DNA of 64,000 nucleotides, taken from positions 12,508,377 to 12,572,376 of the forward strand of contig CP016211.1 of NCBI GenBank assembly GCA_001931535.1, written 5' to 3'. Both the position numbers and the translations under genes were made by a program. Source of the stretch: Minicystis rosea. GTDB lineage: Bacteria; Myxococcota_A; Polyangia; Polyangiales; Polyangiaceae. The notes under the pieces were generated by a model. That model did not search any database, was not told the origin of the DNA, and saw only the letters and a program-made list of their open reading frames with translations. Shown piece after piece: positions 1 through 9,641 of the stretch (within the stretch, counting starts at the first letter, position 1; each line of letters begins with the position of its first letter).

Positions 1-3000
1 CGCGGAGTCGCCCTCGCCGCCGATGGCGGTGAGCGCCCGCGCGGCCGCGGCGACCTCGGCCACCGTGTCCGGCTCGGGGCGAACGTTGAGCGCGCGCAGG
101 AGCAGATCGAAGCGGGTGCGCAGGCCCTCCTCGCCGTTGCCGGCGACGGCGGCCGCGCGCTTCAGCCACACGGGGCGCGCCCCCGGATCGGCGGCCTCCG
201 CGACGCGCTCGATGGCGCGCACGGCTTCGGCGGGATCGCCGCCGCGCTCGGCGAGCCGGGTGAGCAGCACGTACGACGTGCCCTCCGAAGGCACGGCCTC
301 GAAGCACAGCGCCGCGTGGCGCAGCGCGAGATCGAGCGCGCCGCGCCGCTCGAGCTGGCGCGCGCCGCGGTAGTGCGCGGCCCTTCGGCCATAGCGACCG
401 AGCGCCGCGCCGGCGAGCAGATCGTAGGTGCGATCGAGCACGGCGAGGCCGCCCTCGACGTGGGCGTTCTTCTCCACGAAGGCCACCGCATCGGCGCGCG
501 CCGGATCGCTCTCGATCGCGCTCGACGCCGCGAAGAGCGCGCGCTCCGGCATGCCGTGCTCGGTGGCGAGCTGCGCCGCTTCGAGGAGCAGGTTGGCGCG
601 CAGCTTCCGCGACGCGTCGCCCGTGGCCTTCTCCGCGCGCGCCAGCAGCCAGTCGATGGCCTCGTGCGCGCCGGCGAAGGCACAAAGATCGCGGGCATAG
701 CGCTCCACGCCGCCTTCGGGCACGAGCTCGCAGGCCCGGAAGAACGCCTCCTCGGCGCCGCGCGTGTCGCCGCCGAGATCCCAGCGCAGGCTGCCGAGCT
801 CGCGGAACGCGGTGGGCGCGGCCTTGGCGCCGTCGCCGCTCTGCGCGGCGAGCGCGTGGGCCTTCGCCTCCGCGATGGCGCAGAGCCCGTCCGATCCGAG
901 CCACGCGCCCGCCTCGCGCATGGCCCCTTCGAGCTTGCCGGCGTGATCGAGCACCGCGTCCGCGTTGCCGCCTTCGAGCGCCGCGCGCGACAGCTCGCGG
1001 GCGGCGCCGTCGTAGTCGCCCGCGTCGGTGCGCCGCCGCGACAGCTCGAGCAGGATGTCACCCGCGAACGGGCCCAGCGTCTCCGCGGCGATGTAGCGCT
1101 CCAGCACCGCGATGCAGAGGCCGGGATCCGTGGCGCGCTCACCCAGATCCAAGAGGCGCGCGCGCAGCAGGGGGACGCGCGGGCCGAGCACGTCGAGCGT
1201 GCGCCGCGCCAGCGCGCGGGCGCGCATGCGATCGAGCTCCAAGAGCTCGAACAGCTCCGCCGCGAGCGCCTCGGCGAAGCCCGCGAGCGGGCGCGGCTGC
1301 GCCAGCACCCAGGCGATGGCGTCCGCGATGCGCGCCGGCTCCTTCTCGGCCTTGGCCCGGCGCAGGAACAGCTCCATCGCCGTGCCGCTCCCAGGCCGGA
1401 GCGCCAGCCAACGCTGCGTCCATGCCAGCGCCAGCGTGGGCTCGCCGAGCTCCTCGAACGATCGCGAGAGGCGCTCGCACCACGCGCTGCGCGGCAGCAC
1501 CGTCGTCATCGCGCGCTCGATCGCCGCCGCGCCCACCCGATCGGTCGCGGCAACGCCGTCGCCTCGCGCGACCGCCGCGCGATCCGCGAGCGCCGCCAGC
1601 GTGCTCACCGCGCGCGCGCACGTCGGATCCGCCTCGCAGGCATGCTCGGCATGACGGCGCGCGGCCTCCGCGGAGCCTTCCGCTTCGAGGATCTCCGAAG
1701 CCACCGACAAGAGCACTGCGCGCAGCGCCGGCCACGCCGGACCGGCGAGCTGCGCCAGCGCGTCGGCGCACTCCTTCCTGCGCCCGAGCCGCGTGGCGAG
1801 CAACAGCGCCGCGCCGGCCGCGCCGCGGTGTCCCGGCGCTTCGACGAGCACCGGAAGCACCTCGGCGAGCGCCTTCTCCTCGCTGCCACGCCGCCGCGCG
1901 ATCGCCGACAGGCCGAGCCGCGCGCGCACCATGTCCACGCGCGCCGCGCCACCCGTGAGCCGCTCGCGCAGCACCGCTTCCAGCGCGTCCCACGATCCGG
2001 CGCGCCGCGAGGCCCGCTCGAGCGCCGTCAGCACGGCGCGCTCCGACGGCACCGCCCGCGCGAGGTCGGCGAGCGTCGCGATCAGATCGGCGACCTCCGC
2101 CGGCCGGCCTTGGTGGGCGGCCGCGATCTTGCGCAGCGCCGTCACGCGCGCCTCGGTCGTCTCCGCGCCTTCGAGCGCGCGCTTGCCCGTGGCGAGCTCT
2201 TCGTCCTGCCGCTTCACGCGCGCCGTGAGCGCGACGCGATCCGCGTGCACCAAGTCGGCGCCCACGCCCGCCGCGCCCAGCGCGTCGAGCGCGAAGGTCG
2301 CGAGCGAAGGATCCGCGAGCTTGTCGTCCGCGAGCGCATGCAGCTCGCGCAGCGCCGCGACGCGCGCGGGATCGGCGGCGCCCTCGCCTTCCATCCGCGC
2401 CAGCGCGACGCGCAGGAGCGCCTCCGCGAGCGGCGCCGGATCGTGCAGCGCCGTCGCGTGATCGCGCAGCGCCGTGCGCGCCGCGAGGCTCGTGGGATCG
2501 CTCGCCAGCGCCTCGATCCAAGCCTCGACCGCGCGATCCGGGCTGGCCAGCGGCCCCGCGCAGAGCTTGGCCAAGGCCTGCCACGTCTCGCTGCGGTCGG
2601 CGCCCTGTTGCTGCTCCGCGCGCAGCTCCAGCCGCAATGCCAAGAGCTCGTACAAACCACCGAGCGCCAGCGCCTCGTCGACCTTGGGCGCGTCGTCGCC
2701 CGAGAGCTCGCCCGCGAGGCTCGCGTCGAGCACCGCGCCCACCGCGCGCGCCGCGTCGCCGTCGCGCAATGCCGAAAGCATCCGCTTGCGATGCGTGGGC
2801 CGCGGATCTTGCCCGCTCATCGCCTGCGCCGCGATCGCGTGCCGCCGCCGCACCTCGTCACCGGCGCCGCCGAGCCCGCGCTCCGTGAGCGCTTCGGCCA
2901 TCGCTTCGGCGGCGGCCGCATCGTGCGGCGCCAGATCGAACGCGCGCACCCGATCCTCGAAGGCCGCTTCTTCGTCACCCGACGCCGCGCGCCGCCGTGC

Positions 3001-3636
3001 GGCTTCCAAATAAGCCGCGGCGGCACCCTCGGGCGTCACCGTCTCCTTCGCCCACGCGGCCAGCGTCCCGAACAGCTCGATGGCCATCGCGTCCGCCTCG
3101 TCGACCCCGGCCGCTTCATCGAGCGCCTCGGCCGCGCCGGCCGCGTCGCCGCCGCGCGCGAGCAGCACCGCGATCTTCACCAGCGAGCGCGCCGCCTCCT
3201 CGGGAGGCTGCATCGACACCGCCTCGCGCAGCGTCGCGGCGGCCCCGGCGGTGTCACCGAGACCGGCGAGCCAGCCGGCCAGCTCCACGCGGAGCGGCGC
3301 GTCCTCGGCGATCACCAGCGCGCGCCGCGCCAGCTTCGTCGCCATGGCCAGATCGCGACCGCGCGCGGCCAGGAGGCGCGCCAGCGTGATCGACGCCTCG
3401 CGTTCGGCATCGGCATCCAGCGCCGCGTGCGTCTCCACGATCTGCGCGCGCAGGTAAGCCTCGTCGGCGCGCGGACCGTTGTGGCGCGGCATGGGCACCT
3501 CGGCGCGCAGGTTCTCCAGCACCAACGCGCCGACCGAGGCCGGCGCCGCCCGCTCCAGGAGCTCCGGAGGCGGCATCGTACGTCGCGGCGGCGGCTGGCC
3601 GGGTGCGGATTCTCGCGACCTTTCGGGAGCGCTCAT
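1..3636 (-). CDS. Giant TPR-like helical-repeat protein, 3' end outside the window
   Basis: The minus-strand frame stays open from an ATG at 3636 to base 1, giving at least 1212 residues and no stop. The translation is almost wholly Ala/Leu/Glu/Arg-rich alpha-helical repeat, with recurring units of the form LARRAL..., GDTAGAAATLREAV and GGDAAGAAEALDEAA, typical of TPR or adventurous-motility-type repeat proteins in myxobacteria. No signal peptide, membrane segment or catalytic motif is seen in the visible part. Such proteins usually act as protein-interaction scaffolds; a specific role cannot be assigned. The long plus-strand frame opposite it is an antisense shadow. A second ATG at codon 21 is an alternative start; neither has a clear ribosome binding site. 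Confidence 0.82.
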   Translation of the reverse strand, partial: MSAPERSRESAPGQPPPRRTMPPPELLERAAPASVGALVLENLRAEVPMPRHNGPRADEAYLRAQIVETHAALDADAEREASITLARLLAARGRDLAMATKLARRALVIAEDAPLRVELAGWLAGLGDTAGAAATLREAVSMQPPEEAARSLVKIAVLLARGGDAAGAAEALDEAAGVDEADAMAIELFGTLAAWAKETVTPEGAAAAYLEAARRRAASGDEEAAFEDRVRAFDLAPHDAAAAEAMAEALTERGLGGAGDEVRRRHAIAAQAMSGQDPRPTHRKRMLSALRDGDAARAVGAVLDASLAGELSGDDAPKVDEALALGGLYELLALRLELRAEQQQGADRSETWQALAKLCAGPLASPDRAVEAWIEALASDPTSLAARTALRDHATALHDPAPLAEALLRVALARMEGEGAADPARVAALRELHALADDKLADPSLATFALDALGAAGVGADLVHADRVALTARVKRQDEELATGKRALEGAETTEARVTALRKIAAAHQGRPAEVADLIATLADLARAVPSERAVLTALERASRRAGSWDALEAVLRERLTGGAARVDMVRARLGLSAIARRRGSEEKALAEVLPVLVEAPGHRGAAGAALLLATRLGRRKECADALAQLAGPAWPALRAVLLSVASEILEAEGSAEAARRHAEHACEADPTCARAVSTLAALADRAAVARGDGVAATDRVGAAAIERAMTTVLPRSAWCERLSRSFEELGEPTLALAWTQRWLALRPGSGTAMELFLRRAKAEKEPARIADAIAWVLAQPRPLAGFAEALAAELFELLELDRMRARALARRTLDVLGPRVPLLRARLLDLGERATDPGLCIAVLERYIAAETLGPFAGDILLELSRRRTDAGDYDGAARELSRAALEGGNADAVLDHAGKLEGAMREAGAWLGSDGLCAIAEAKAHALAAQSGDGAKAAPTAFRELGSLRWDLGGDTRGAEEAFFRACELVPEGGVERYARDLCAFAGAHEAIDWLLARAEKATGDASRKLRANLLLEAAQLATEHGMPERALFAASSAIESDPARADAVAFVEKNAHVEGGLAVLDRTYDLLAGAALGRYGRRAAHYRGARQLERRGALDLALRHAALCFEAVPSEGTSYVLLTRLAERGGDPAEAVRAIERVAEAADPGARPVWLKRAAAVAGNGEEGLRTRFDLLLRALNVRPEPDTVAEVAAAARALTAIGGEGDSA

Positions 3637-3702
3637 GGAATGGATCTCGGCCGATCGGGAGAGCGGAGCCTACCAGAAGGCCCGGACGCACTGCCCAATC
3701 TT

Positions 3703-3720
3703 CGGGTGTCGCGACACCCG
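3703..3720. promoter_or_regulatory. Perfect 18-bp palindrome in divergent intergenic region
   Basis: CGGGTGTCG followed by its exact reverse complement CGACACCCG lies about 67 bp upstream of the minus-strand repeat-protein start and 220 bp upstream of the debranching-enzyme start. A perfect two-fold symmetric site between divergent genes is a candidate operator for a dimeric regulator. The rest of the 303-bp gap (3637-3939) shows no gene, RNA or other clear signal. Confidence 0.4.
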
Positions 3721-3939
3721 CCCGCCTCGTGGATCACGCATGCTTTCGCGTTCGTCACGGCGGCTTGTCGGCCGCCCCACGCCTGCGCCCCGCGTGATTG
3801 GTTGGCCTCTCCACGTCGGATCGTTGGCCAGGCGCAGCGAAATCTGCGTCCTCTTCGGCGAGGCCGATGTCGAGCCCGTACGTCGTCGCTGGCGTGTTGT
3901 TTGCCGCCTTTCCTGCGCCGTCGCGAACGGGCCCGACGC

Positions 3940-6201
3940 ATGAGCAAGAAGGAATCACGCGCCGCCGCGCCGGCGGTCGGGGCTGCTGCAAACGGCGGCG
4001 CTCTCCGCCTCTGCGACGACACCCTCACCAAGAAGACTCCCGCCATCGGTCGAGGCGTCGCCACCGCGCTCGTCATCAAGGATGGAGACGTCTACCTCGT
4101 CACGAAGCCCGACGGCACCATCCCCCTCCAAGGCCCGCACGGCTTCGGCCTCTATCTGCACGATTGCCGCTTCCTCGACGGCTACACCGTCCGCATCGAC
4201 GATCACGCGCCCATCGTGCTCGCGGCCAGCACGGCGCCCGGCGACAAAGCGATTGTCGAGCTCACCAACCCGGAGATGCCCGAACGAGGCCCCGGCCTCG
4301 ACAAGCACGAGCTCGGCATCCGCTGGGATCGCATCCTCGACGGCGAAGCGCACGTCCTCCACGACATCCTCCGCGTGAAGAGCTTCGCCGCCGCGCCCAT
4401 CGACGTCGTCCTCGCGCTCACCTTCCAATCCTCCTTCGAAGACCTCTTCGTCGTCCGCGGCCTCTGCGACCTCCGCCCCGGCACGCTCTCTTCACCGCGC
4501 TGGGAAGGTGATCACCTCGTGCTCCGCTACGACGGCGCCGACCACGTCGCGCGCCTCGCCGACATTCATTGCCGCCGTCCTCCCGACGAGAAGGGGAGTG
4601 GATGCGCACGCTTCTCTCTCCACCTCGAGCCCGAGACCGAAATCGAGCTCTCGTTGTCGATATCCCTCCTCGAATCCGACCCTCGTGAGGCGACAATCCC
4701 TCTTCCGCCCGCGCCCCTCGATCTCGCCGGCGTCGAGCGCCGCCGGCGCGCGCGCGTCGCCGCGCACCACGAGGCCCTCACCGAGGTGCGCACTTCGCAC
4801 GTGCCTTTGGCGAACGTGGTGGCGCGCTGCCTCGGTGATCTCGCCGTGCTCCGATCCAGAATCGGAGAGCATGTCCATGCCGCGGCGGGTGTGCCTTGGT
4901 TCGTCGCGCTCTTCGGGCGCGACTCCATCCTCACGGCGCTGTCGATGCTCGCGTACAACCCCGACATCGCCGCCGAGACCCTCCGGCTCTTGGCCTCTTA
5001 TCAGGCCACCGCCGACGACCCGTCACGCGACGCGGAGCCCGGCAAAATCATCCACGAGCTTCGTGTCGGCGAGCTCGCGCACATCGGCGCCATCCCCCAT
5101 TCTCCCTATTATGGCACCGTCGACGCGACACCGCTCTTCCTCGTCCTCCTCGCCCGCCACGCCGATTGGACCGGGAGCTTGGAGCTCTTTCACGAGCTCC
5201 GTCCCTGCGTCGACGCGGCCCTCGAATGGATCGCGCATCGATCACGGAGGACCGGCTATCTCGAATACCATTCTCGCGCCGGCACCGGCCGCGCCAATCA
5301 TGGTTGGAAGGACTCCGGCGACGCCATTGTCATGGAGAATGGCGACCTGGCCCGCCCGCCCATCGCCCTCGTCGAGGTTCAGGGCTACGTCTACCTCGCG
5401 AAGACCGCCCTCGCGACCCTCTTCGAGCGCGCCGGCGACCTCTCCCGCGCCGCCCGGCTCCGCCACGAAGCGGCCACCTCGAAGCAGCGCTTCACCCGTG
5501 ATTTCTGGCTCCCCGACCGAGGCTTCTTCGCGCTCGCCCGCACACCCGACGGCCCTGCGCGCGTGTGCTCGTCGAACCCGGGGCACGCCCTTTGGTCCGG
5601 GATCGTCGGCCCGGACGAGGCCCGCCCCACCGTGGATGCGCTCCTCTCTCCCGCGATGTGGAGCGGTTGGGGCATACGCACGCTCGCGATGGACGAGCGG
5701 CGCTACAACCCCGTTGCCTATCATCGAGGCACGGTATGGCCGCACGACAATGCCATCATCGTCGCCGGCCTCCGCCGCTATGGCTTCGACGACGCGGCCT
5801 GTCGCATCTTCGAAGGCATCGTCGACGCCTCCACCCATTTCCGCATGTCTCGTTTGCCGGAGCTCTTCGCCGGCTTCCCGCGCCGCGAATACGAGGTCCC
5901 GGTGCATTACCCGGTGGCCTGTCACCCCCAAGCGTGGGCAGCCGGGAGCGTGCCTTTCATGATCGAGCGGCTGCTCGGCCTCACGCCCGACGCCTTCGAC
6001 GATCGCCTCCGCATCGTCCGCCCCGTGCTCCCCGCCTCCGTGTCCACGCTCGAGCTGCACGGCCTCCGCGTGGGCCGCGCCTCCGCCGACCTCGCCTTTT
6101 CCCGCAGGCCCGATGGCCGCGCCGACGTTCGCGTCCTTCGCCGCGACCAATCCCTCGACGTGCAAATCATCGAAGACGCTTCGGAGCAGCTCGACCGCTG
6201 A
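3940..6201 (+). CDS. Amylo-alpha-1,6-glucosidase / glycogen debranching enzyme-like protein
   Basis: A 753-residue protein of the family with an N-terminal glycogen-debranching beta domain (about residues 30-230) and a C-terminal alpha/alpha toroid resembling MGH1/GH63-type glucosidases (about 300-740). Visible signatures are VPWFVALFGRDSI near residue 318, ANHGWKDSGDAI near 452 and the YHRGTVWPHDNAI block near 594, which carry the acidic and aromatic residues typical of the substrate cleft. No signal peptide, so it probably acts in the cytoplasm on alpha-1,6 branch points of glycogen or related glucans. The ATG at 3940 was chosen because the homologous sequence begins there; upstream in-frame sequence is antisense to the repeat protein. 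It stands alone as a single-gene unit, followed by a hairpin. Confidence 0.85.
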   Translation: MSKKESRAAAPAVGAAANGGALRLCDDTLTKKTPAIGRGVATALVIKDGDVYLVTKPDGTIPLQGPHGFGLYLHDCRFLDGYTVRIDDHAPIVLAASTAPGDKAIVELTNPEMPERGPGLDKHELGIRWDRILDGEAHVLHDILRVKSFAAAPIDVVLALTFQSSFEDLFVVRGLCDLRPGTLSSPRWEGDHLVLRYDGADHVARLADIHCRRPPDEKGSGCARFSLHLEPETEIELSLSISLLESDPREATIPLPPAPLDLAGVERRRRARVAAHHEALTEVRTSHVPLANVVARCLGDLAVLRSRIGEHVHAAAGVPWFVALFGRDSILTALSMLAYNPDIAAETLRLLASYQATADDPSRDAEPGKIIHELRVGELAHIGAIPHSPYYGTVDATPLFLVLLARHADWTGSLELFHELRPCVDAALEWIAHRSRRTGYLEYHSRAGTGRANHGWKDSGDAIVMENGDLARPPIALVEVQGYVYLAKTALATLFERAGDLSRAARLRHEAATSKQRFTRDFWLPDRGFFALARTPDGPARVCSSNPGHALWSGIVGPDEARPTVDALLSPAMWSGWGIRTLAMDERRYNPVAYHRGTVWPHDNAIIVAGLRRYGFDDAACRIFEGIVDASTHFRMSRLPELFAGFPRREYEVPVHYPVACHPQAWAAGSVPFMIERLLGLTPDAFDDRLRIVRPVLPASVSTLELHGLRVGRASADLAFSRRPDGRADVRVLRRDQSLDVQIIEDASEQLDR

Positions 6202-6212
6202 TTCCCATTCTT

Positions 6213-6250
6213 CCGACTCCCCACCTCGGCGACCGGAGGTGGGGAATCGG
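6213..6250. terminator. Hairpin between convergent genes
   Basis: A 15-bp inverted repeat with one mismatch (CCGACTCCCCACCTC and GAGGTGGGGAATCGG, 8-base loop) sits 11 bp after the debranching-enzyme stop and 11 bp before the stop of the convergent lipoprotein gene. It lacks a T-tract, so it is a bidirectional terminator candidate by position and stem strength only. Confidence 0.5.
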
Positions 6251-6261
6251 CAACGCGCGTC

Positions 6262-6870
6262 TCAATGCCTCGGGGCCGCGTGACAGAGCACGTCGGCGGG
6301 ATCGCGCGTCGATTGGTGGCATTCCCACTTGTCGTCGTGACAGGCAATCACCAGCACGCCGGCTTCATTGGCTGCCTTGAGCGTCGAATTGGAGCGCTGG
6401 AGCAGGAGCCCCGGCACGCGGTCGTTGCATCCTTTGCCCATCTCCGCGACGAGCTTGCGATTGCCCTTGTCGGCGCGGACCGGATTGGGCGGCGTCTTCC
6501 CCTTGTCCAGCCCGACGATGGCCGTCTCCACCTTCTTGAGGATGTCTTCGAGGTACGTCTTGTCGACGGTGAGCGGATCGTTGCCGCGCGGCGTGAGCAT
6601 CGCCAGCGTGTACGAAATCGCCATCATCTGCTGCTCCGCGGCCGCGTTCGGCTGAATGGGGCCGCTCGATCCGATCGGCAGCGGGCGCGGCGGCATCGGC
6701 GGAGGCGGCGGCCGGACCGCGGTCGCCGTCGCGGTCACGGTCGGCGTGGCCGTCGCGGTCACAGCAGCGGTGGCCGTCGCCGAAGCAGCGGGCGCGGGCG
6801 CAGGCTTGTCGTCACACGCAGCGAGGACGAGGAAGGCGAGGGGAGCAATCAGAAGACCGGCGTTGCGCAT
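6262..6870 (-). CDS. Predicted lipoprotein with Ala/Thr-Pro linker
   Basis: A 202-residue protein. The ATG at 6870 gives a classic lipoprotein signal: MRNAG, a hydrophobic core and the lipobox LAAC followed by Asp-Asp. After the Cys comes an Ala/Thr/Val-rich and Pro-rich linker of about 50 residues, then a globular C-terminal half of unknown family with cysteines near GKGCNDR, VIACHDDKWEC and VLCH. It is probably anchored in an outer or inner membrane leaflet facing the periplasm. The Asp-Asp after the lipobox Cys would favour inner-membrane retention under the E. coli +2 rule, but that rule may not hold in this group. Longer in-frame starts would add an Arg-rich stretch incompatible with the signal. 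Function unknown. Confidence 0.7.
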   Translation of the reverse strand: MRNAGLLIAPLAFLVLAACDDKPAPAPAASATATAAVTATATPTVTATATAVRPPPPPMPPRPLPIGSSGPIQPNAAAEQQMMAISYTLAMLTPRGNDPLTVDKTYLEDILKKVETAIVGLDKGKTPPNPVRADKGNRKLVAEMGKGCNDRVPGLLLQRSNSTLKAANEAGVLVIACHDDKWECHQSTRDPADVLCHAAPRH

Positions 6871-7129
6871 GGCCCGCGTCTTACGGCAGGTGCGCGCGCG
6901 CGGCCATGCCCCAGTGATCCCCGAAAGCACGCCGCGCCGCGGCGTCCATCGCGAGGCGGCAACGACGAGAAGCGCCGTCGCCTCGTCGCCCGCGCCGCGC
7001 ACGCGAACGTGAGGACGAGCGCTCGGCTTCATCACGGCCGGGGCGCCGTGGTCCGATCGTCATCTCCTCCACGGAGACGACTATCACCTCGGTCTTCCCT
7101 TTGCGACGATGCGCGATCGAGGAGGCACC

Positions 7130-8017
7130 ATGTTGCTCGGATCCACCGTGATCGAGACCGCGATCGCTTTGGTCTTCGTCTACTTCTTCTTCAGCGCCGT
7201 GTGCTCGGGCATCGTCGAGATCATCGCGGCCCGCCGCGACGAGCGCGCCAAGATGCTCGATCGCGCGCTCGACGAGCTCCTCGGGAGCATGAAGAGCCAA
7301 GTGCTCGCGCATCCGGCCACGGGCACGCGCGTCGTCTCGGGGCGGCTCCCATCGTACCTCGATGCCCGGCTCTTCACCGCCGGTTTGCTCGGCGTCGTTG
7401 GCGAGACCTCGAGCGAGCGCACGGACTCGATGGAGAAGCTCCGCGACGCCGTCGAGAAGCTCCCCGACGATCTCGGTGTCCGCCGCGCGCTCATCACCTT
7501 CCTCGACGAAGCCGAAGGCGATCGCCGCCGCCTCCGCGGCCAAATCATGGAGTGGTACCAAGGCGCGATGGATCGCGTCGCCGGCTCTTACAAGCGCCGC
7601 GTCAACCGTTGGACCTTCGGCGTGGCGCTCGCCGTCACCGTCCTCTTCAACATCGACTCGGTGCGCATCGCCGAAGCGGTGCACGGCGACGCCACCCTGC
7701 GCGCGGGGATGGTCGCGGCCGCAGAGGCCGCGGTCAAACGCGGTGACGCGAGCCCGGTGAGCGGATCCGATCTCGTGCGTCCCGTGCTGGAAGTGTCGGG
7801 TCAGATGCAGAAGCTCGGCGTGCCGCTGTGGTGGCAGGAGAGCGAGCTCAAACAGCTCCGCGACGATCGCGAGCGCGTCGCCCGCAAGCTCGTGGGTCTC
7901 TTGCTCACGACCTTCGCCCTCATGCTCGGATCGCCGTTCTGGTTCGATCTCATGAAGCGCCTCGTGAACCTGCGCGTCTCCGGCCCCAAGCCCGAGCCCG
8001 CACCCCCCGCGAGCTGA
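7130..8017 (+). CDS. Conserved integral membrane protein of unknown function
   Basis: A 295-residue protein with three hydrophobic segments: the N-terminal VIETAIALVFVYFFFSAVCSG, a central VALAVTVLFNIDSV and a C-terminal LLLTTFALMLGSPFWFDLM followed by KRLVNLR. Between the first two is a charged cytoplasmic or periplasmic domain of about 130 residues. The GSPFWFDLMKRLVNLR ending is a signature I associate with a widespread uncharacterised bacterial family, but no biochemical role is known to me. The ATG at 7130 was chosen over the one 21 bp upstream because GAGGAGG lies 6-12 bp before it. It is divergent from the lipoprotein gene across a 259-bp gap that shows no obvious structure. Confidence 0.7.
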   Translation: MLLGSTVIETAIALVFVYFFFSAVCSGIVEIIAARRDERAKMLDRALDELLGSMKSQVLAHPATGTRVVSGRLPSYLDARLFTAGLLGVVGETSSERTDSMEKLRDAVEKLPDDLGVRRALITFLDEAEGDRRRLRGQIMEWYQGAMDRVAGSYKRRVNRWTFGVALAVTVLFNIDSVRIAEAVHGDATLRAGMVAAAEAAVKRGDASPVSGSDLVRPVLEVSGQMQKLGVPLWWQESELKQLRDDRERVARKLVGLLLTTFALMLGSPFWFDLMKRLVNLRVSGPKPEPAPPAS

Positions 8018-8022
8018 AGCCT

Positions 8023-8616
8023 TCACATCGAAGGCTTCGTCTCCGCCACGCTCTTCCGAGCCGCATGCGCGAGCGCGCGCTTCTCCGTCTCCGGGTGCTC
8101 CTCGATCAGCGCGCGCCCGTGCCGCACCTCCAAGTACCCGAGCGCCGACACCACCGAGGCATCGCCCAGCCCGAACGTCGCCGGCCAAGCGCCCTCGCGC
8201 GCGCGTCGCTCCAGATCCGCGAGCGCCTTCCGCGCCGCCGCGATGGCCCGCTCCTCCGCGGCCGCATCGCTGCGCGAGCGCGCCTGCCACGCCGCGACCG
8301 CTTGATCGGCGACGGTGTCTGCGAGCTCGTCCAGCGCTCGATTCGAGAGCCGCTCGCTCCACGTCTTCCCGAGGAAGGGCGGGTCGGGATATCGATCCTC
8401 GAGATACTCGGCGATCACCGTGGAATCGAACACCGTAGTCCCGTCCTCGTCCGCGAGCGCAGGCACCTTCCCGAGCGGCGACGCTGCGAGAAACGCCGGA
8501 GAACGAGCCGCGAAATCGACCCCGATCAGCTCGAACGCCAGCCCCTTTTCCAAGAGGGCAATCCGAACCTTGCGTGCGTACGGCGAGCGGGGCGTGAGGA
8601 ACAGTCGTCGCGTCAT
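8023..8616 (-). CDS. Glutathione S-transferase family protein
   Basis: A 197-residue protein with the N-terminal thioredoxin-like domain of glutathione S-transferases: MTRRLFLTPRSPYARKVRIA, then a cis-proline-type segment GKVPAL and the glutathione-contact motif DSTVIAEYLEDRYP near residue 70. The C-terminal all-helical domain follows (about 90-197). Soluble cytoplasmic enzyme that would conjugate or reduce electrophiles with glutathione; the substrate is unknown. The ATG at 8616 matches the usual family start; longer frames add a low-quality leader. The gene converges on the membrane-protein gene with 5 bp between stops. Confidence 0.85.
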   Translation of the reverse strand: MTRRLFLTPRSPYARKVRIALLEKGLAFELIGVDFAARSPAFLAASPLGKVPALADEDGTTVFDSTVIAEYLEDRYPDPPFLGKTWSERLSNRALDELADTVADQAVAAWQARSRSDAAAEERAIAAARKALADLERRAREGAWPATFGLGDASVVSALGYLEVRHGRALIEEHPETEKRALAHAARKSVAETKPSM

Positions 8617-8861
8617 GAGGGCGCGAGCGTACCACCGGGGCATCCGATGACGTCTCTCCGATCGAGCGAGCCCAGCGCGCACATCGCCTGAGAACCCGCG
8701 CGACCAGGGCGCTTGGCCGCACCGATCCTCGGCCGGCCCGAGCCCGATTGCTCGTGTGATCTCGCTCGTTTCGCCACCATGCCGCTCCTCTCTTTGCCAA
8801 ACGTGGGTTTCGTGCACAGGCACCTTGGTCTACGGCGCATGGACGCGTAGCATCGGACACG

Positions 8862-9641
8862 GTGGAATCGGCCGCTGCGAACGCCATCGTGGTGCTCACC
8901 CAGAATGCTTGGGGTGGCGCACCCCTGTGGTCGCGTCGTCGCGAAAAGCTCTCGAGCGCCATCGCTGCGCTCGCTCCCGACGTCATCGGCTTGCAGGAGA
9001 TCCATGCGCCGAGCCCGAGCGGTGAAGAGAGCCAAGCGCACGAGATCGCCGACCTCCTCGGTGGTTATCAGGTGATCTTCGCGCCTGGTCGCGTGGCGCC
9101 CGGCGGCGCGTGCGAAGGCGTGGCGCTCCTCGTTCGCCGTGGCATCGAGATCGTCGATCAGTCGGTGTGGAAGCTCTCCGTCGACGCGCGCGATCCCCTC
9201 GACGCCGCGCACCCGCGCGTGGTGCTCCGCGCGGCCCTTCGTCGCGGCGTGCTCTTCGAGGCGCTCTGCACGCACCTCTCGCTCTCGCGCAAGGCGCGCG
9301 AGCGCACCATCCGCGAGCTCTTGATCTTCGCCGCCGAAGAGCGACGCGGCTCGCGCAGCGAAGGCGCCGTCCTCGTCGGTGACTTCAACGCCGCGCCGGC
9401 CGAGCCCGCGCTCGCGCACCTCGAAGGCCCGGGTGGTTGGGTCGACGTTTGGGATCGCGCCAACCCGCAGGACAGCGGCGCCACCTGGCCCGCGGCCGTC
9501 CCCTTCCGTCGCATCGACTACGTTTGGACCCAGCTCGGCCCCGGTTGGAAGATCGCGGCCTGCGAGCGCATGCCCATCGCCGGATCCGATCACGTCGGCC
9601 TGTGGGCTCGCCTCACGTTTCCTCGTCCGAGCGTGCTCTGA
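8862..9641 (+). CDS. Endonuclease/exonuclease/phosphatase (EEP) family hydrolase
   Basis: A 259-residue protein with the ordered EEP-fold motifs: LTQNAWG (first strand with metal-binding Asn), IGLQEIH (metal-binding Glu), THLSLS (His), VGDFNAAP (DxN catalytic pair) and the terminal SDHVGLWA (catalytic Asp-His). These residues form the metal-dependent phosphodiesterase site shared by APE1-like nucleases, DNase I, sphingomyelinases and inositol phosphatases, so the substrate cannot be told. No signal peptide. Start is GTG at 8862. The last base of its TGA is the first base of the next ATG, so it is probably translationally coupled to the flavoenzyme gene. Confidence 0.85.
   Translation: MESAAANAIVVLTQNAWGGAPLWSRRREKLSSAIAALAPDVIGLQEIHAPSPSGEESQAHEIADLLGGYQVIFAPGRVAPGGACEGVALLVRRGIEIVDQSVWKLSVDARDPLDAAHPRVVLRAALRRGVLFEALCTHLSLSRKARERTIRELLIFAAEERRGSRSEGAVLVGDFNAAPAEPALAHLEGPGGWVDVWDRANPQDSGATWPAAVPFRRIDYVWTQLGPGWKIAACERMPIAGSDHVGLWARLTFPRPSVL

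Noticed and set aside
316..3939. Plus-strand open frame running into the debranching enzyme, which would make a 1961-residue fusion
   Set aside because: The translation is Arg-rich, repeat-free and antisense to a well-formed helical-repeat frame; the enzyme's family sequence begins near 3940.
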